From Alphaproteobacteria bacterium (GTDB lineage: Bacteria > Pseudomonadota > Alphaproteobacteria > SHVV01), in contig SHVV01000006.1 of NCBI GenBank assembly GCA_009694095.1, forward strand, positions 1 through 39,927: a DNA stretch of 39,927 nt. Direction: 5' to 3'. Within the stretch, counting starts at the first letter, position 1. Every line of letters starts with the position of its first letter. The translations under genes were made by a program, and so were the position numbers. Shown here one piece after another: positions 8,847 to 17,197 of the stretch. The notes below the pieces were generated by a model. The model was not told the origin of the DNA. It saw only the letters and a list, made by a program, of their open reading frames with translations, and did no database searches.

Positions 8847-9487
8847 CGCCTGGGGGCCGCGTTACCCCCCTCCCTACCCTCCCCCTCAAGGGGAGAGGGG
8901 AAGGGACACCGGCCCCCACCGATCCCCCTCTCCTTGAGGGGAGGGGCAGGCGGAGGGGTTCCTCGACCCGCATACGTTTGAGAATCACCGCCCCGCTTTT
9001 CGTTTTCGTCGCGTTCCTGCTCCTCGGCAATGCGGCGCGTGCGCTCGGCATCGATCCACCGTTGCCCGATCCGGCGCAGGAAGCGCGCGCCGTGGATCTG
9101 CACAAGGCGCTGCGGTGCCTGGTGTGCCAAAACCAGTCGATCCACGATTCGAACGCCGGCCTCGCCACCGACCTGCGCCGCATCGTGCGCGAGCGCATCA
9201 CCGCCGGCGACAGCGACAAACAGGTGATCGATTACGTCGTCACCCGGTACGGCGATTGGGTGTTGCTGAAACCGCCCCTTAATGTGCGGACGGCGGTTTT
9301 ATGGGCGGCGCCAGTGATTCTCATCTTGCTCGGCGCGGGCTTCGTCGCCAGTTTCCACCGACGCAACCGCAATGTCGCGCTCACCCTGCCGACGCCCCTC
9401 TCGGACGCCGAGCGCGCCAGGCTCAATGCGATCATGAGTAGCGACGAGCCGCCGCCGGCGGTTCGCTCCAAAGGAGCGGGGTCTTGA
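8843..9487 (+). CDS. ccmH: Cytochrome c-type biogenesis protein CcmH (CcmL-type)
   Basis: LRCLVCQNQSIHDSNAGLATDLRRIVRERI...YVVTRYGDWVLLKPP. ATG 8843 overlaps the ccmG stop, but the first ~45 codons are repeat sequence; alternative TTG start at 8978 gives a normal signal peptide (LRITAPLFVFVAFLLLGNAARA). Confidence 0.9.
   Translation: MTPGGRVTPLPTLPLKGRGEGTPAPTDPPLLEGRGRRRGSSTRIRLRITAPLFVFVAFLLLGNAARALGIDPPLPDPAQEARAVDLHKALRCLVCQNQSIHDSNAGLATDLRRIVRERITAGDSDKQVIDYVVTRYGDWVLLKPPLNVRTAVLWAAPVILILLGAGFVASFHRRNRNVALTLPTPLSDAERARLNAIMSSDEPPPAVRSKGAGS
8865..8959. repeat. Paired-hairpin GC-rich repeat at the ccmG-ccmH junction
   Basis: ctccctaccctccccctcaaggggagaggggaaggg ... ccccctctccttgaggggaggggcaggcggagggg: two oppositely oriented related palindromes. 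Confidence 0.7.
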
Positions 9488-11013
9488 TCCAGGCGTGGTT
9501 CTGGCTCGTCCTCGGCGTGATGACGTTGGGCGCCGTCGCCGCGATCGCGGTGCCGCTGGTGCGCGCCAAAGGCGACGCGACCCCACGCGCACACTTCAAC
9601 CGTCAAGTTTATCGCGATCAGCTGCGCGAACTGGAACTCGACTTGGCGCGCGGCGTGATCGGCGAAAGCGAAGCGAAAGCGGCACGGATCGAAATTGAAC
9701 GACGCCTGCTGTCGGCCGCCGATGAACAAACGCCGACGAAGGTGCTGCTCGCGTTCCGGGACAACGCGCTCGCCGCCGCCGCCGCCGTCGTGCTGATTCC
9801 CGTAGCGGCGATCGCTCTTTATACCTGGCTCGGCTGGCCCGATGCGCCGGGCGCCACCTTCGCCGGACGCGCGCATCCGCCGCTTGGTCGCCAAGCCGGC
9901 GGGCCGGTCGCCGAATCGAGCGCCGCCGCCGGCATGCAAACGCCGCACGACCTTGACGCCAACATCGTTCGACTCAAGGCTCGCCTCGACGCGGATCCGA
10001 ACGATCTACAAGGCTGGCTGCTGCTCGGACGCTCCTATGCCTTCACGGCGCGCCACGACGAAGCGACGGCGGCGTTTCAACGAGCGCTCACCCTCGCGCC
10101 CGACGACCCCGACGTTCAAGTGCTGGTGGCTGAAGCGATCGTGATGTCGGCGGGCGGTCGAGTTGCCCCCGAGGTCGAGAAAATTTTCCGCGGCGTGATG
10201 GAACAAGATACGTCGCACCCGGCCGCGCGTTATTACCTCGCCCTGGCCAAGGCGCAGGCGGGGGCGCTCCGCGAAGCCTTCGATATGTGGCGCTCGCTCC
10301 TGCTCGACTCGCCGCCCGACGCGCCGTGGCGCGAGAAGGTCGCCGCGCGCGTGCGCGAGATGGGCGAGCGACTTGGCCTAGCGGCCGGCGCCGGTGTGCC
10401 GCCCGACGCGCGCGGCGCCGGCGTCAGCGTGCCGCGTTCGTCCGCGGCGCCGACGCAAGCGGCGCGGTCGCCACCGGTCTCGACAGCGCCGGCACCGGCC
10501 TCGGGCGCGGGTGCGCCGCTGCGCGGACCTTCGGCCGCCGACATCGCCGCGGCGCAGAAAATGGCGCCCGAAGACCGCCAGCAAATGATTCGCGACATGG
10601 TCGAGGGCCTCGCGGTGCGGCTGGAAGAAAATCCGAACGACGCCGAGGGCTGGCAGCGGCTGGCGCGCGCCTATGGCGTGCTGGGCTACAAGGCCAAGGC
10701 AAACGACGCGCTTGGCAAGCTCGCCGCGCTCAGACCGACCGATGTCGATACTCTGCTCGATTACGCCGCGGCGTTGCTCGAGGCGCGCCCGCCTGGCGCA
10801 CCGTTCCCGGTGCCGGCGATCACGGTCTTCAACCAGATCCTTGCCCTCAATCCCGAGAACGCCGGCGCGCTTTACTATCTGGGCCTCGCCGAAGCCGAAG
10901 CCGGGCGGATCGACGCTGCCCGCGCGCGCTGGCGGCAGCTCCTACCCCGCCTCGAACCTGGCAGCCCCTCCTATCAAACCGTCAAACGCGCGCTCGACTC
11001 GCTCGAAAAGTAA
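9484..11013 (+). CDS. ccmI: c-type cytochrome biogenesis protein CcmI (TPR)
   Basis: TTG start overlapping the ccmH stop; N-terminal TM, RAHFNRQVYRDQLRELELDLARGVIGESEAKAARIEIERRLL, TPR units (LQGWLLLGRSYAFTARHDEA; AEGWQRLARAYGVLGYKAKA). Confidence 0.92.
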   Translation: MIQAWFWLVLGVMTLGAVAAIAVPLVRAKGDATPRAHFNRQVYRDQLRELELDLARGVIGESEAKAARIEIERRLLSAADEQTPTKVLLAFRDNALAAAAAVVLIPVAAIALYTWLGWPDAPGATFAGRAHPPLGRQAGGPVAESSAAAGMQTPHDLDANIVRLKARLDADPNDLQGWLLLGRSYAFTARHDEATAAFQRALTLAPDDPDVQVLVAEAIVMSAGGRVAPEVEKIFRGVMEQDTSHPAARYYLALAKAQAGALREAFDMWRSLLLDSPPDAPWREKVAARVREMGERLGLAAGAGVPPDARGAGVSVPRSSAAPTQAARSPPVSTAPAPASGAGAPLRGPSAADIAAAQKMAPEDRQQMIRDMVEGLAVRLEENPNDAEGWQRLARAYGVLGYKAKANDALGKLAALRPTDVDTLLDYAAALLEARPPGAPFPVPAITVFNQILALNPENAGALYYLGLAEAEAGRIDAARARWRQLLPRLEPGSPSYQTVKRALDSLEK

Positions 11014-11071
11014 CGGTGGTTAAAAATCCCTTGCCGCAGAATCCCTTACGTCGCGCGAGCCGCCGAAAATG

Positions 11072-11094
11072 CGCCCCGTTCGGGCGTTTTTTTT
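11072..11094 (+). terminator. Candidate rho-independent terminator downstream of ccmI
   Basis: cgccccgttcgggcg stem followed by eight T (11087-11094), with A-run just upstream. Confidence 0.55.
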
Positions 11095-11194
11095 CGCCCG
11101 CGCGGCGGTCGCCTGCTCCGCCCGATCGGCGACCACCTGCCCCGCGCCTCGACCCGCCCTTGGCCCGAACACGCACCTCGTGAGAGAGTGCGGC

Positions 11195-11770
11195 ATGAGC
11201 GAAACGCTGCGCGCCAAGGGGCCAATCGTCGAACGCGTGCCGGAGGGCGACACGCGGGCCCGGCTGGTGTGCGAGGACTGCGGCTTTATCCGCTACGAGA
11301 ATCCGAAGATCGTCGTCGGCGCGGTCTGCGCGTGGGAGGATCGCGTGCTGCTCTGCCGCCGCGCGATCGTCCCGCGCCGCGGCTACTGGACGATTCCGGC
11401 GGGCTACCTCGAACTCAACGAATCCCCGGCCGCCGGCGCGGCCCGCGAGGCGCGCGAGGAGGCTGAGGCCGAGATCGCAATCGACGCCCTGCTCGCGGTC
11501 TACGCGGTGCCCCGCATCAGCCAGGTGCAGCTCATTTACCGCGCGCGCCTGATCTCGCCCGCGGTCAAACCCGGGATCGAGAGCGAGGACGCGGCGCTGT
11601 TCGGCTGGGACGCCATCCCGTGGCGCGAGCTGGCGTTCCCCTCGGTCCATTGGGCGCTCGACGATTTCCGCGCCACCGCCGGCCTCGCCGCTTTCGCGCC
11701 GCGCGGCAATCCGCCGGGCGCAACCGGCGACCGAATGCCGGACGGCGGCGCCGCGTGGCGGCGCGAGTAG
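11195..11770 (+). CDS. NUDIX hydrolase
   Basis: VCEDCGFIRYENPKIVVGAV...PRRGYWTIPAGYLELNESPAAGAAREAREEAEAEI (Nudix box). Confidence 0.88.
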   Translation: MSETLRAKGPIVERVPEGDTRARLVCEDCGFIRYENPKIVVGAVCAWEDRVLLCRRAIVPRRGYWTIPAGYLELNESPAAGAAREAREEAEAEIAIDALLAVYAVPRISQVQLIYRARLISPAVKPGIESEDAALFGWDAIPWRELAFPSVHWALDDFRATAGLAAFAPRGNPPGATGDRMPDGGAAWRRE

Positions 11771-11908
11771 CGCAGACCCGCCGTGGTCGTCCGAGCCTCG
11801 TCCCGAAAACCGCGGTGCCTGGCGCCGGGCCGCGCGGCAATGACGAGAAAATAAGCGGCGCACTTCACCCGTTGGCGTTGGCGCGCGCCCGTTCAATGAG
11901 GTCCTGAC

Positions 11909-12724
11909 ATGTGCCGCTGGCTCGCCTATTCCGGTCGTCCGATCCTGCTCTCGACCATGATCCTCGACCCCGAGCATTCGCTGATCGACCAGAGCTTGCG
12001 CGCCAAGCGCGCGCAACACACCACCAACGGCGACGGCTTCGGGGTGGGGTGGTACGACAAGGAACCCGAGCCCGGTCTTTTCCGCGACACGCTACCGGCG
12101 TGGAACGACGAGAACTTGAAGAACCTCTCACAGCACATCGAGTCACGGCTTTTTTTCGCCCACGTGCGGGCCTCGACCGGGACCGCGGTCATGCGGCCGA
12201 ACTGCCACCCGTTCCGCCACGGCCGCTGGCTGTTCATGCACAACGGCGCGATCGGCGGTTTCGAGGACGTGCGGCGCGAACTCGACAATCTGATCGCGCC
12301 CGCGTTCTATCGCCACCGCCTTGGCACCACCGACAGCGAGACGATCTTTTATCTCCTACTGACGAACGGGCTCGACGCTCACCCCGAAGCCGCGATCGCC
12401 AAGACCGTCGGGCAAGTCCTGCGCGTCATGCGTAAAGCTCGACCTGAGAGCCGCTTCTCGCTCACAGCGGCGGCGGCCGACGGCGAGCGGGTCTACGCCA
12501 TCCGCTATTCGTCGGACCATGCCTCGCCGACGCTCTTCTATAGCCAGACCGCGCGCATCTTCGCCGACCTCGGCATCGATCCCGGCCGGCGCGACCCGCA
12601 TCCGATCCTCATCGTCTCGGAACCGCTCGATTCATCGAGCGGGCATTGGACCGAAGTCGCCGAGGCGCAGCTCCTAGTCGCGCACCACGGCAAGGTCTCC
12701 GCGCACGCCTTCGCGCCGGAGTGA
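11909..12724 (+). CDS. Class II glutamine amidotransferase (YafJ/EgtC-like)
   Basis: MCRWLAYSGRPILLSTMI (N-terminal nucleophile Cys), NGDGFGVGWY, FAHVRASTG, NCHPFRHGRWLFMHNGAI. Confidence 0.9.
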   Translation: MCRWLAYSGRPILLSTMILDPEHSLIDQSLRAKRAQHTTNGDGFGVGWYDKEPEPGLFRDTLPAWNDENLKNLSQHIESRLFFAHVRASTGTAVMRPNCHPFRHGRWLFMHNGAIGGFEDVRRELDNLIAPAFYRHRLGTTDSETIFYLLLTNGLDAHPEAAIAKTVGQVLRVMRKARPESRFSLTAAAADGERVYAIRYSSDHASPTLFYSQTARIFADLGIDPGRRDPHPILIVSEPLDSSSGHWTEVAEAQLLVAHHGKVSAHAFAPE

Positions 12725-12754
12725 GCAACTCCCACCCGCTCGCATTCCGCTCGA

Positions 12755-12830
12755 GACCTCCCCCGCTGCGCGGGAGGGGCGAAAAAAGACCCCCCCCCGG
12801 CTTTGCAGGGGGAAGCGGCGGAGGGTTCGG
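12755..12830. repeat. Paired-hairpin GC-rich repeat
   Basis: cctcccccgctgcgcgggagggg + cccccccccggctttgcagggggaagcggcggaggg; includes a C9 tract. Confidence 0.6.
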
Positions 12831-12935
12831 CTGGACACGTCGAATTTTCGCCGAGCCTTGTCGGAGACGCCAAAATGGTTCAGTTTTGTGTCTCAATACC
12901 GGTACGTTCGGGGATTCCATTCAGGAGAGGTCATC

Positions 12936-13322
12936 ATGTTTGCCTACGTCATGGTCGGAACCAACAATGTGAAACGCGCCGCCAAGTTCTACGACGCCGC
13001 GCTCAAACCGCTCGGGCTGGTGCGAACCGGGGGCAGCGACCGCCACCTCGGTTACGGACCGAAAAGCACGCCGAAAAAATCCAAGTTCTACGTGACCAAG
13101 CCCTACAACAAGAAGGCGGCGACGTTCGGCAACGGCACGATGATTTCGCTCGAGGCCAAATCGAAGCGGGCGGTCGATGGCTTTCACGCCGCGGCGATCG
13201 CGAACGGCGGCAAGGATGACGGCAAGCCGGGTCCCCGTCCGGCCGATGGCAATAACTATGTGGCCTATGCCCGCGACCCGGACGGCAACAAGATCTGCGC
13301 CTACTGCGCCAAGGCGAAGTAG
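12936..13322 (+). CDS. VOC (glyoxalase/bleomycin resistance) family protein
   Basis: MFAYVMVGTNNVKRAAKFYDAALKPLGL...YVAYARDPDGNKICAYCAK. Confidence 0.85.
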   Translation: MFAYVMVGTNNVKRAAKFYDAALKPLGLVRTGGSDRHLGYGPKSTPKKSKFYVTKPYNKKAATFGNGTMISLEAKSKRAVDGFHAAAIANGGKDDGKPGPRPADGNNYVAYARDPDGNKICAYCAKAK

Positions 13323-13350
13323 CGAGGTTCCTGAAGCTGCGGGATCGACG

Positions 13351-13844
13351 ATGCGAATAATCGGTCCACACAGTCCGAAGAGTGCGTTCGGTCGGCGGCG
13401 TTCGCGGACCGGCATGATTGCGGGCGCTTGCCTGATGCTGCTCGCGCTGGCGGGACCGGCGGATGCAGCGCCAGACACGACGCGACAGCGAACCGCACCA
13501 GCTTCATCGCAGCCGGCGGCCGTCAGATCGGCCGGATTGCAGACGGCATTTGGACGATGCGGGTCGACTTCACGCTGCAATGCGCGTTGGTCATAGAGGT
13601 GCCGCTGACGATCGCCGAGGGAAAACTCAAGGCCGAGCTTAAGCACCCGCGCGACCCGGTGACCTTCGACATCAGCGGCGCCGTCGCCGCCGACGGTGTC
13701 GTGACCCTGCGCGGGATCGGCTCGATCGTTAGGCTGGAGGGACGCGGCAAGATCGACAAGGACAAAGGTTCGGGCGACATGTTCATCATCCACGGCGATG
13801 GCGATTGTTCGGCGAAGTGGACCGTCGCGCGCAATCCAACCTGA
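13351..13844 (+). pseudogene. Small secreted protein, apparently split by a frameshift between signal peptide and mature domain
   Basis: Signal peptide MIAGACLMLLALAGPADAAP (Met at 13414) is in one frame; mature-like domain DGIWTMRVDFTLQCALVIEVPLTIAEGKL...GDCSAKWTVARNPT* is in another. Confidence 0.5.
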
Positions 13845-13920
13845 GTCGGACAACCCGAGCGACGACGCGCCAAGTCGCCGATCTCATCGGGTCGAACCGT
13901 CACCATCCCCGAGTGCCTCC

Positions 13921-14739
13921 TCAGCGGGACAACGGAAACCGCGCCACCAAAAAGCGCAGCGCAGCCTCGGTCCCGCCCTTGAACGGCACGTCGTTGTGGC
14001 CGGCGCCAGCGATGAAGACGCCCTGCTTGGGCTCGGGCGCAGCGGCCAAGAGCGCGCGCCCCGAGCCGACCGGTACGATGTCGTCGGCCTCGCCGTGGAC
14101 GATGAGAAGGGGCGCGCGCAAGGCGCCAATGCGGGCGATCGATTCGTAACGATCCTTCATCAACCAGCGCACCGGCAGGAAACGATAGTGATGGGCGGCG
14201 ATATCGACCGCCGAGGTGAGCGGCGCTTGCAGGATGAGGGCGGCGATGTCCACTTCGGTCGCGACCTTGACCGCGACGCCGGAGCCCATAGATTCGCCGA
14301 AGAGCACGATCCGTTCGGGCGCGACGCCTTGCGCTTGCGCGAAGCCTAGCGCGGCGGCGCCATCGGCGAACCAGCCGGCTTCGCTCGGGCTGCCTTCGCT
14401 CGCGCCGTAGCCGCGCATATTGAAGAGCACGACGCCGATGCCGCGGTCGAGCCACGGCCGCACCGTCGCGGCGCGGTCGGCGATGTTGCCGCCGTTACCG
14501 TGGAAGTAAACGATCGTCGGACTCTGGCCAAGCGCGGCGCGATACCAGCCAACGAGACGCACGCCGTCCGCCGCCCGCGTTTCGACCACCGCCATTTCCG
14601 GCACGCCGGCGGTCGCGGGCGAGGGCTGCACGCGGTCGGGAAAATATTGCAAGCCGCGCTGAAAGGCGAATGCCAGCGCGACGACGCCGGCATAGGCAAC
14701 GAACAGGCCCGCGGCGATCTTGAGCGCGGCTTCGATCAC
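13921..14739 (-). CDS. Alpha/beta hydrolase (BEM46-like serine aminopeptidase family)
   Basis: TIVYFHGNGGNIADR, LFGESMGSGVAVKVA (GxSxG), LIVHGEADDIVP, GAGHNDV; likely GTG start at 14739. Confidence 0.88.
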   Translation of the reverse strand: MIEAALKIAAGLFVAYAGVVALAFAFQRGLQYFPDRVQPSPATAGVPEMAVVETRAADGVRLVGWYRAALGQSPTIVYFHGNGGNIADRAATVRPWLDRGIGVVLFNMRGYGASEGSPSEAGWFADGAAALGFAQAQGVAPERIVLFGESMGSGVAVKVATEVDIAALILQAPLTSAVDIAAHHYRFLPVRWLMKDRYESIARIGALRAPLLIVHGEADDIVPVGSGRALLAAAPEPKQGVFIAGAGHNDVPFKGGTEAALRFLVARFPLSR

Positions 14740-14963
14740 GGGGCGTCGAGCGAGGGAGCCATACCGAAGAGTAGCACGACCAAAACAGCCGCCCGACGAG
14801 CCCGAGTTTGGCGTCGAGGGATCGCTCCGCCTCGCTACGTCGATCGACGGCCAGCTCGGAGCGTCGATTCTGAAAAGCCAATTACGATCCCGCCGATGAG
14901 CGGCGAGCCGCCGTCGATCGCAAGCAGGGGAGGGACAGATCAGCGGCGTCTTTCGTAAGGTAA

Positions 14964-14984
14964 TGTATATTATGGTAATATACA
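14964..14984. promoter_or_regulatory. Perfect 9-bp inverted repeat just upstream of brnT (candidate operator/promoter)
   Basis: tgtatatta-tgg-taatataca, AT-rich, 3 bp before the brnT ATG at 14988. Confidence 0.65.
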
Positions 14985-14987
14985 AAC

Positions 14988-15284
14988 ATGATCGACTTCG
15001 GCAAGATCGTAGGATTCGATTGGGATCAAGGAAATGATCGGAAGAAGGTCGCCAAGCACGGCGTCGGGCCGATCGAGGCGGAGCAGGTATTTGTGAACAG
15101 CCCGCTGATCGTCGAGGATTTCCGGCACAGCGCGACGGAACGTCGCTACCACGCGCTCGGTGAAACGGACGACGGTCGCCGCCTTCACGTGACGTTCGCG
15201 CTGCGTTACGCCAACACGAAAATCCGCGTCATCTCAGCGCGTGCCATGAGCCAAAAGGAACGACTCCTTTATGACGCAAGCTAA
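14988..15284 (+). CDS. brnT: BrnT family type II toxin
   Basis: VGFDWDQGNDRKKVAKHGVGPIEAEQVFVNSPLI...RRYHALGETDDGRRLHVTFALRYANTKIRVISARAMSQKER. Confidence 0.9.
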   Translation: MIDFGKIVGFDWDQGNDRKKVAKHGVGPIEAEQVFVNSPLIVEDFRHSATERRYHALGETDDGRRLHVTFALRYANTKIRVISARAMSQKERLLYDAS

Positions 15285-15555
15285 ACGAATCCCGAAGTTT
15301 CGCAGCGAAACCGCCGAGCGGCGGTATTGGAAAACGCACGACTCGGCGGCGCACCTTGATTGGAGCAAGGCCGAGCGCACCCGTTTCCCCAATCTCAAGC
15401 CGTCGGCGACGTCGATTTCGCTGCGCTTGCCGACCGCACTGCTCGAACGCATCAAGATCGCCGCGAACCGCAGGGACGTGCCCTACCAATCGCTGATCAA
15501 GGTTTGGTTAGCCGAAAAAGCGGGCGGGCCATGGAAGAAAACACGCACGGTGTAG
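15271..15555 (+). CDS. brnA: BrnA family antitoxin (ribbon-helix-helix)
   Basis: FRSETAERRYWKTHDSAAHLDWSKAERTRFPNLKPSATSISLRLPTALLERIKIAANRRDVPYQSLIKVWLAEK; overlaps brnT end. Confidence 0.88.
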   Translation: MTQAKRIPKFRSETAERRYWKTHDSAAHLDWSKAERTRFPNLKPSATSISLRLPTALLERIKIAANRRDVPYQSLIKVWLAEKAGGPWKKTRTV

Positions 15556-15620
15556 CGTGCATGGCGCGATGGAGCAGCGCAGGTTCTTCGCGTTCGCAAA
15601 TCCTGGCGCGCTTGAGCGAA

Positions 15621-15660
15621 CCCCAACCTTGCCGCTCCCCCAGAGGGAGAGCGGCAACCC
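15621..15660. repeat. Palindromic intergenic element
   Basis: ttgccgctcccccagagggagagcggcaa near-perfect inverted repeat. Confidence 0.6.
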
Positions 15661-15667
15661 ACAGTAT

Positions 15668-16110
15668 CGCAGTCATGCGCGGGCATGTCCCATGACCGTC
15701 CGGTTAGAAATTCCTAGGTTCGTTCAAAGTGTTGATTTTTCGTATCGATAGCACCCTCGCCGGCGTGCGGGACTCGGGATCGCACAATCCAGCAAGGGGT
15801 CGGGCATGGCAGCTGTCGGGGCGGCGTCCCGCGAGATGGTCGTCGCGGCCGTTTGATCTTTTTCGTCATCGCCGGACTTGTTCCGGCGATCCACGACTTT
15901 TTTTGCGGCCGCGAAATCCGTGGCTGCGCGGGACAAGCCCGCGCATGGCGACTTTGGTTGATGCCCCGGTCATCGAACGCAACTATTCGGTTGCCAACAA
16001 CACTCAACCGGACAGTCGCGGGCTTGTCCCGCGCACCTACGGATTCCTCGGCCGCTAACCAAGACGTGGATGACCGGGACTTCGCCCGGTCATGGCGAAC
16101 CGGTTTGCTG
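15668..16110. repeat. REP-like cluster of stem-loops with GGGCTTGTCCC-type cores
   Basis: atcgccggacttgttccggcgat (15868-15890), tgcgcgggacaagcccgcgca (15925-15945), cgcgggcttgtcccgcg (16017-16033), tgaccgggacttcgcccggtca (16071-16092), plus gtcatgcgcgggcatgtcccatgac (15672-15696). Confidence 0.75.
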
Positions 16111-16155
16111 GGAGGAATCTGGTCGTGACGTGAAAGGCGCTACGAGGGTCCGCGC

Positions 16156-17088
16156 CTAATCGGCACCGGTGAGGGCGCGGGCGAAGGCGTCGGCGTCGAA
16201 CGGCTGGAGGTCCTCGATCGCCTCGCCGACGCCGATGGCGTGAATAGGGAGCTTGAATTTATCGGCGATCGCGACCAGCACCCCGCCGCGCGCGGTGCCG
16301 TCGAACTTGGTCATGACGAGGCCGCTGACGGTGGCGACATCGCGGAATACCTCGACCTGCTGGATCGCGTTCTGGCCGGTGGTGGCGTCGAGCACGAGCA
16401 CGATATCGTGCGGCGCACTGGGCTCGATCCGTTTCACCACGCGTACGATCTTGGCGAGTTCTTCCATCAGCGCCGTCTTGTTCTGCAGCCGGCCGGCGGT
16501 ATCGATGATGAGGACGTCGGCCCGGCTCGCGGTAGCCCGGGTCAGGGCTTCGAACGCGACCCCGGCCGGGTCGGCGCCGACCGCGCCGGCGACCAGCGTC
16601 GCGCCGGCGCGATCGCTCCAGATTTTCAATTGCTCGATTGCGGCCGCGCGGAAGGTATCGCCGGCGGCGATCACGACGACGCGGCCCTCGGCGCGAAAGC
16701 GCGCCGCCAGCTTGCCGATGGTGGTGGTCTTGCCGGTGCCGTTGACGCCAGCAACGAGAATGACGTGCGGCTTGCGCGCCGGATCGGGCGTGAGCGGGCG
16801 CACGTGGGGCGCCAGAATGGCGGCGATACGGAGCGCCAACGCGGCGCGAATCTCGGCCGGCGTCGCTTCAGCGCCGAAACGCTCGGCCTTGAGGCCGGCG
16901 ACAACGGCCGCCGCCGTCGCGACGCCCAGATCGGCGGCGATCAGGCTCTCTTCTAGTCGATCGAGCGTTTCTTGATCGAGCCGGCCGCGCGCCAGCGCCT
17001 GACCGACCGCGCCCGAGAGACTCGCGGCGGTACGGGCTAGTCCGGCCTTGAGGCGTGCGAACAGGCCGGGCCGCGCCGGGTCGCTCAT
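16156..17088 (-). CDS. ftsY: Signal recognition particle receptor FtsY
   Basis: GVNGTGKTTTIGKLAARF, GDTFRAAAIEQLKIW, DTAGRLQNKTALMEEL, TKFDGTARGGVLVAI. Confidence 0.96.
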   Translation of the reverse strand: MSDPARPGLFARLKAGLARTAASLSGAVGQALARGRLDQETLDRLEESLIAADLGVATAAAVVAGLKAERFGAEATPAEIRAALALRIAAILAPHVRPLTPDPARKPHVILVAGVNGTGKTTTIGKLAARFRAEGRVVVIAAGDTFRAAAIEQLKIWSDRAGATLVAGAVGADPAGVAFEALTRATASRADVLIIDTAGRLQNKTALMEELAKIVRVVKRIEPSAPHDIVLVLDATTGQNAIQQVEVFRDVATVSGLVMTKFDGTARGGVLVAIADKFKLPIHAIGVGEAIEDLQPFDADAFARALTGAD

Positions 17089-17092
17089 CGCC

Positions 17093-17188
17093 GCTCCCCC
17101 GCCCTACCCTCGACCTCAAGGGAGAATGGTAATACGTACGAGCGACGCGGTTCGAGAATCCCCCTTCCTTTGAGGAAGGGGGCTGGCC
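17093..17188. repeat. Paired-hairpin GC-rich repeat between mtaB and ftsY
   Basis: cccccgccctaccctcgacctcaagggaga and cccccttcctttgaggaagggggctggcc. Confidence 0.6.
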
Positions 17189-17197
17189 GATCGGTTA

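Noticed and set aside
11195-11770. NUDIX hydrolase with extended N-terminus starting at 11069
   Set aside because: The upstream 42 residues are Arg/Ala/Pro-rich and overlap a candidate terminator; the Met at 11195 fits the family start better.
15668-16110. CRISPR array
   Set aside because: Repeated units are palindromes with variable flanks and irregular spacing, not identical direct repeats with unique spacers; no cas genes.
15557-16128. Possible small ORFs between brnA and ftsY
   Set aside because: Translations consist of repeat-derived sequence (palindromic REP-like units); no start/RBS or domain support.
17145-17190. tRNA-like GGTTCGAGAATCCCCC motif
   Set aside because: Only a T-arm-like string; it belongs to a palindromic repeat and no cloverleaf can be formed.
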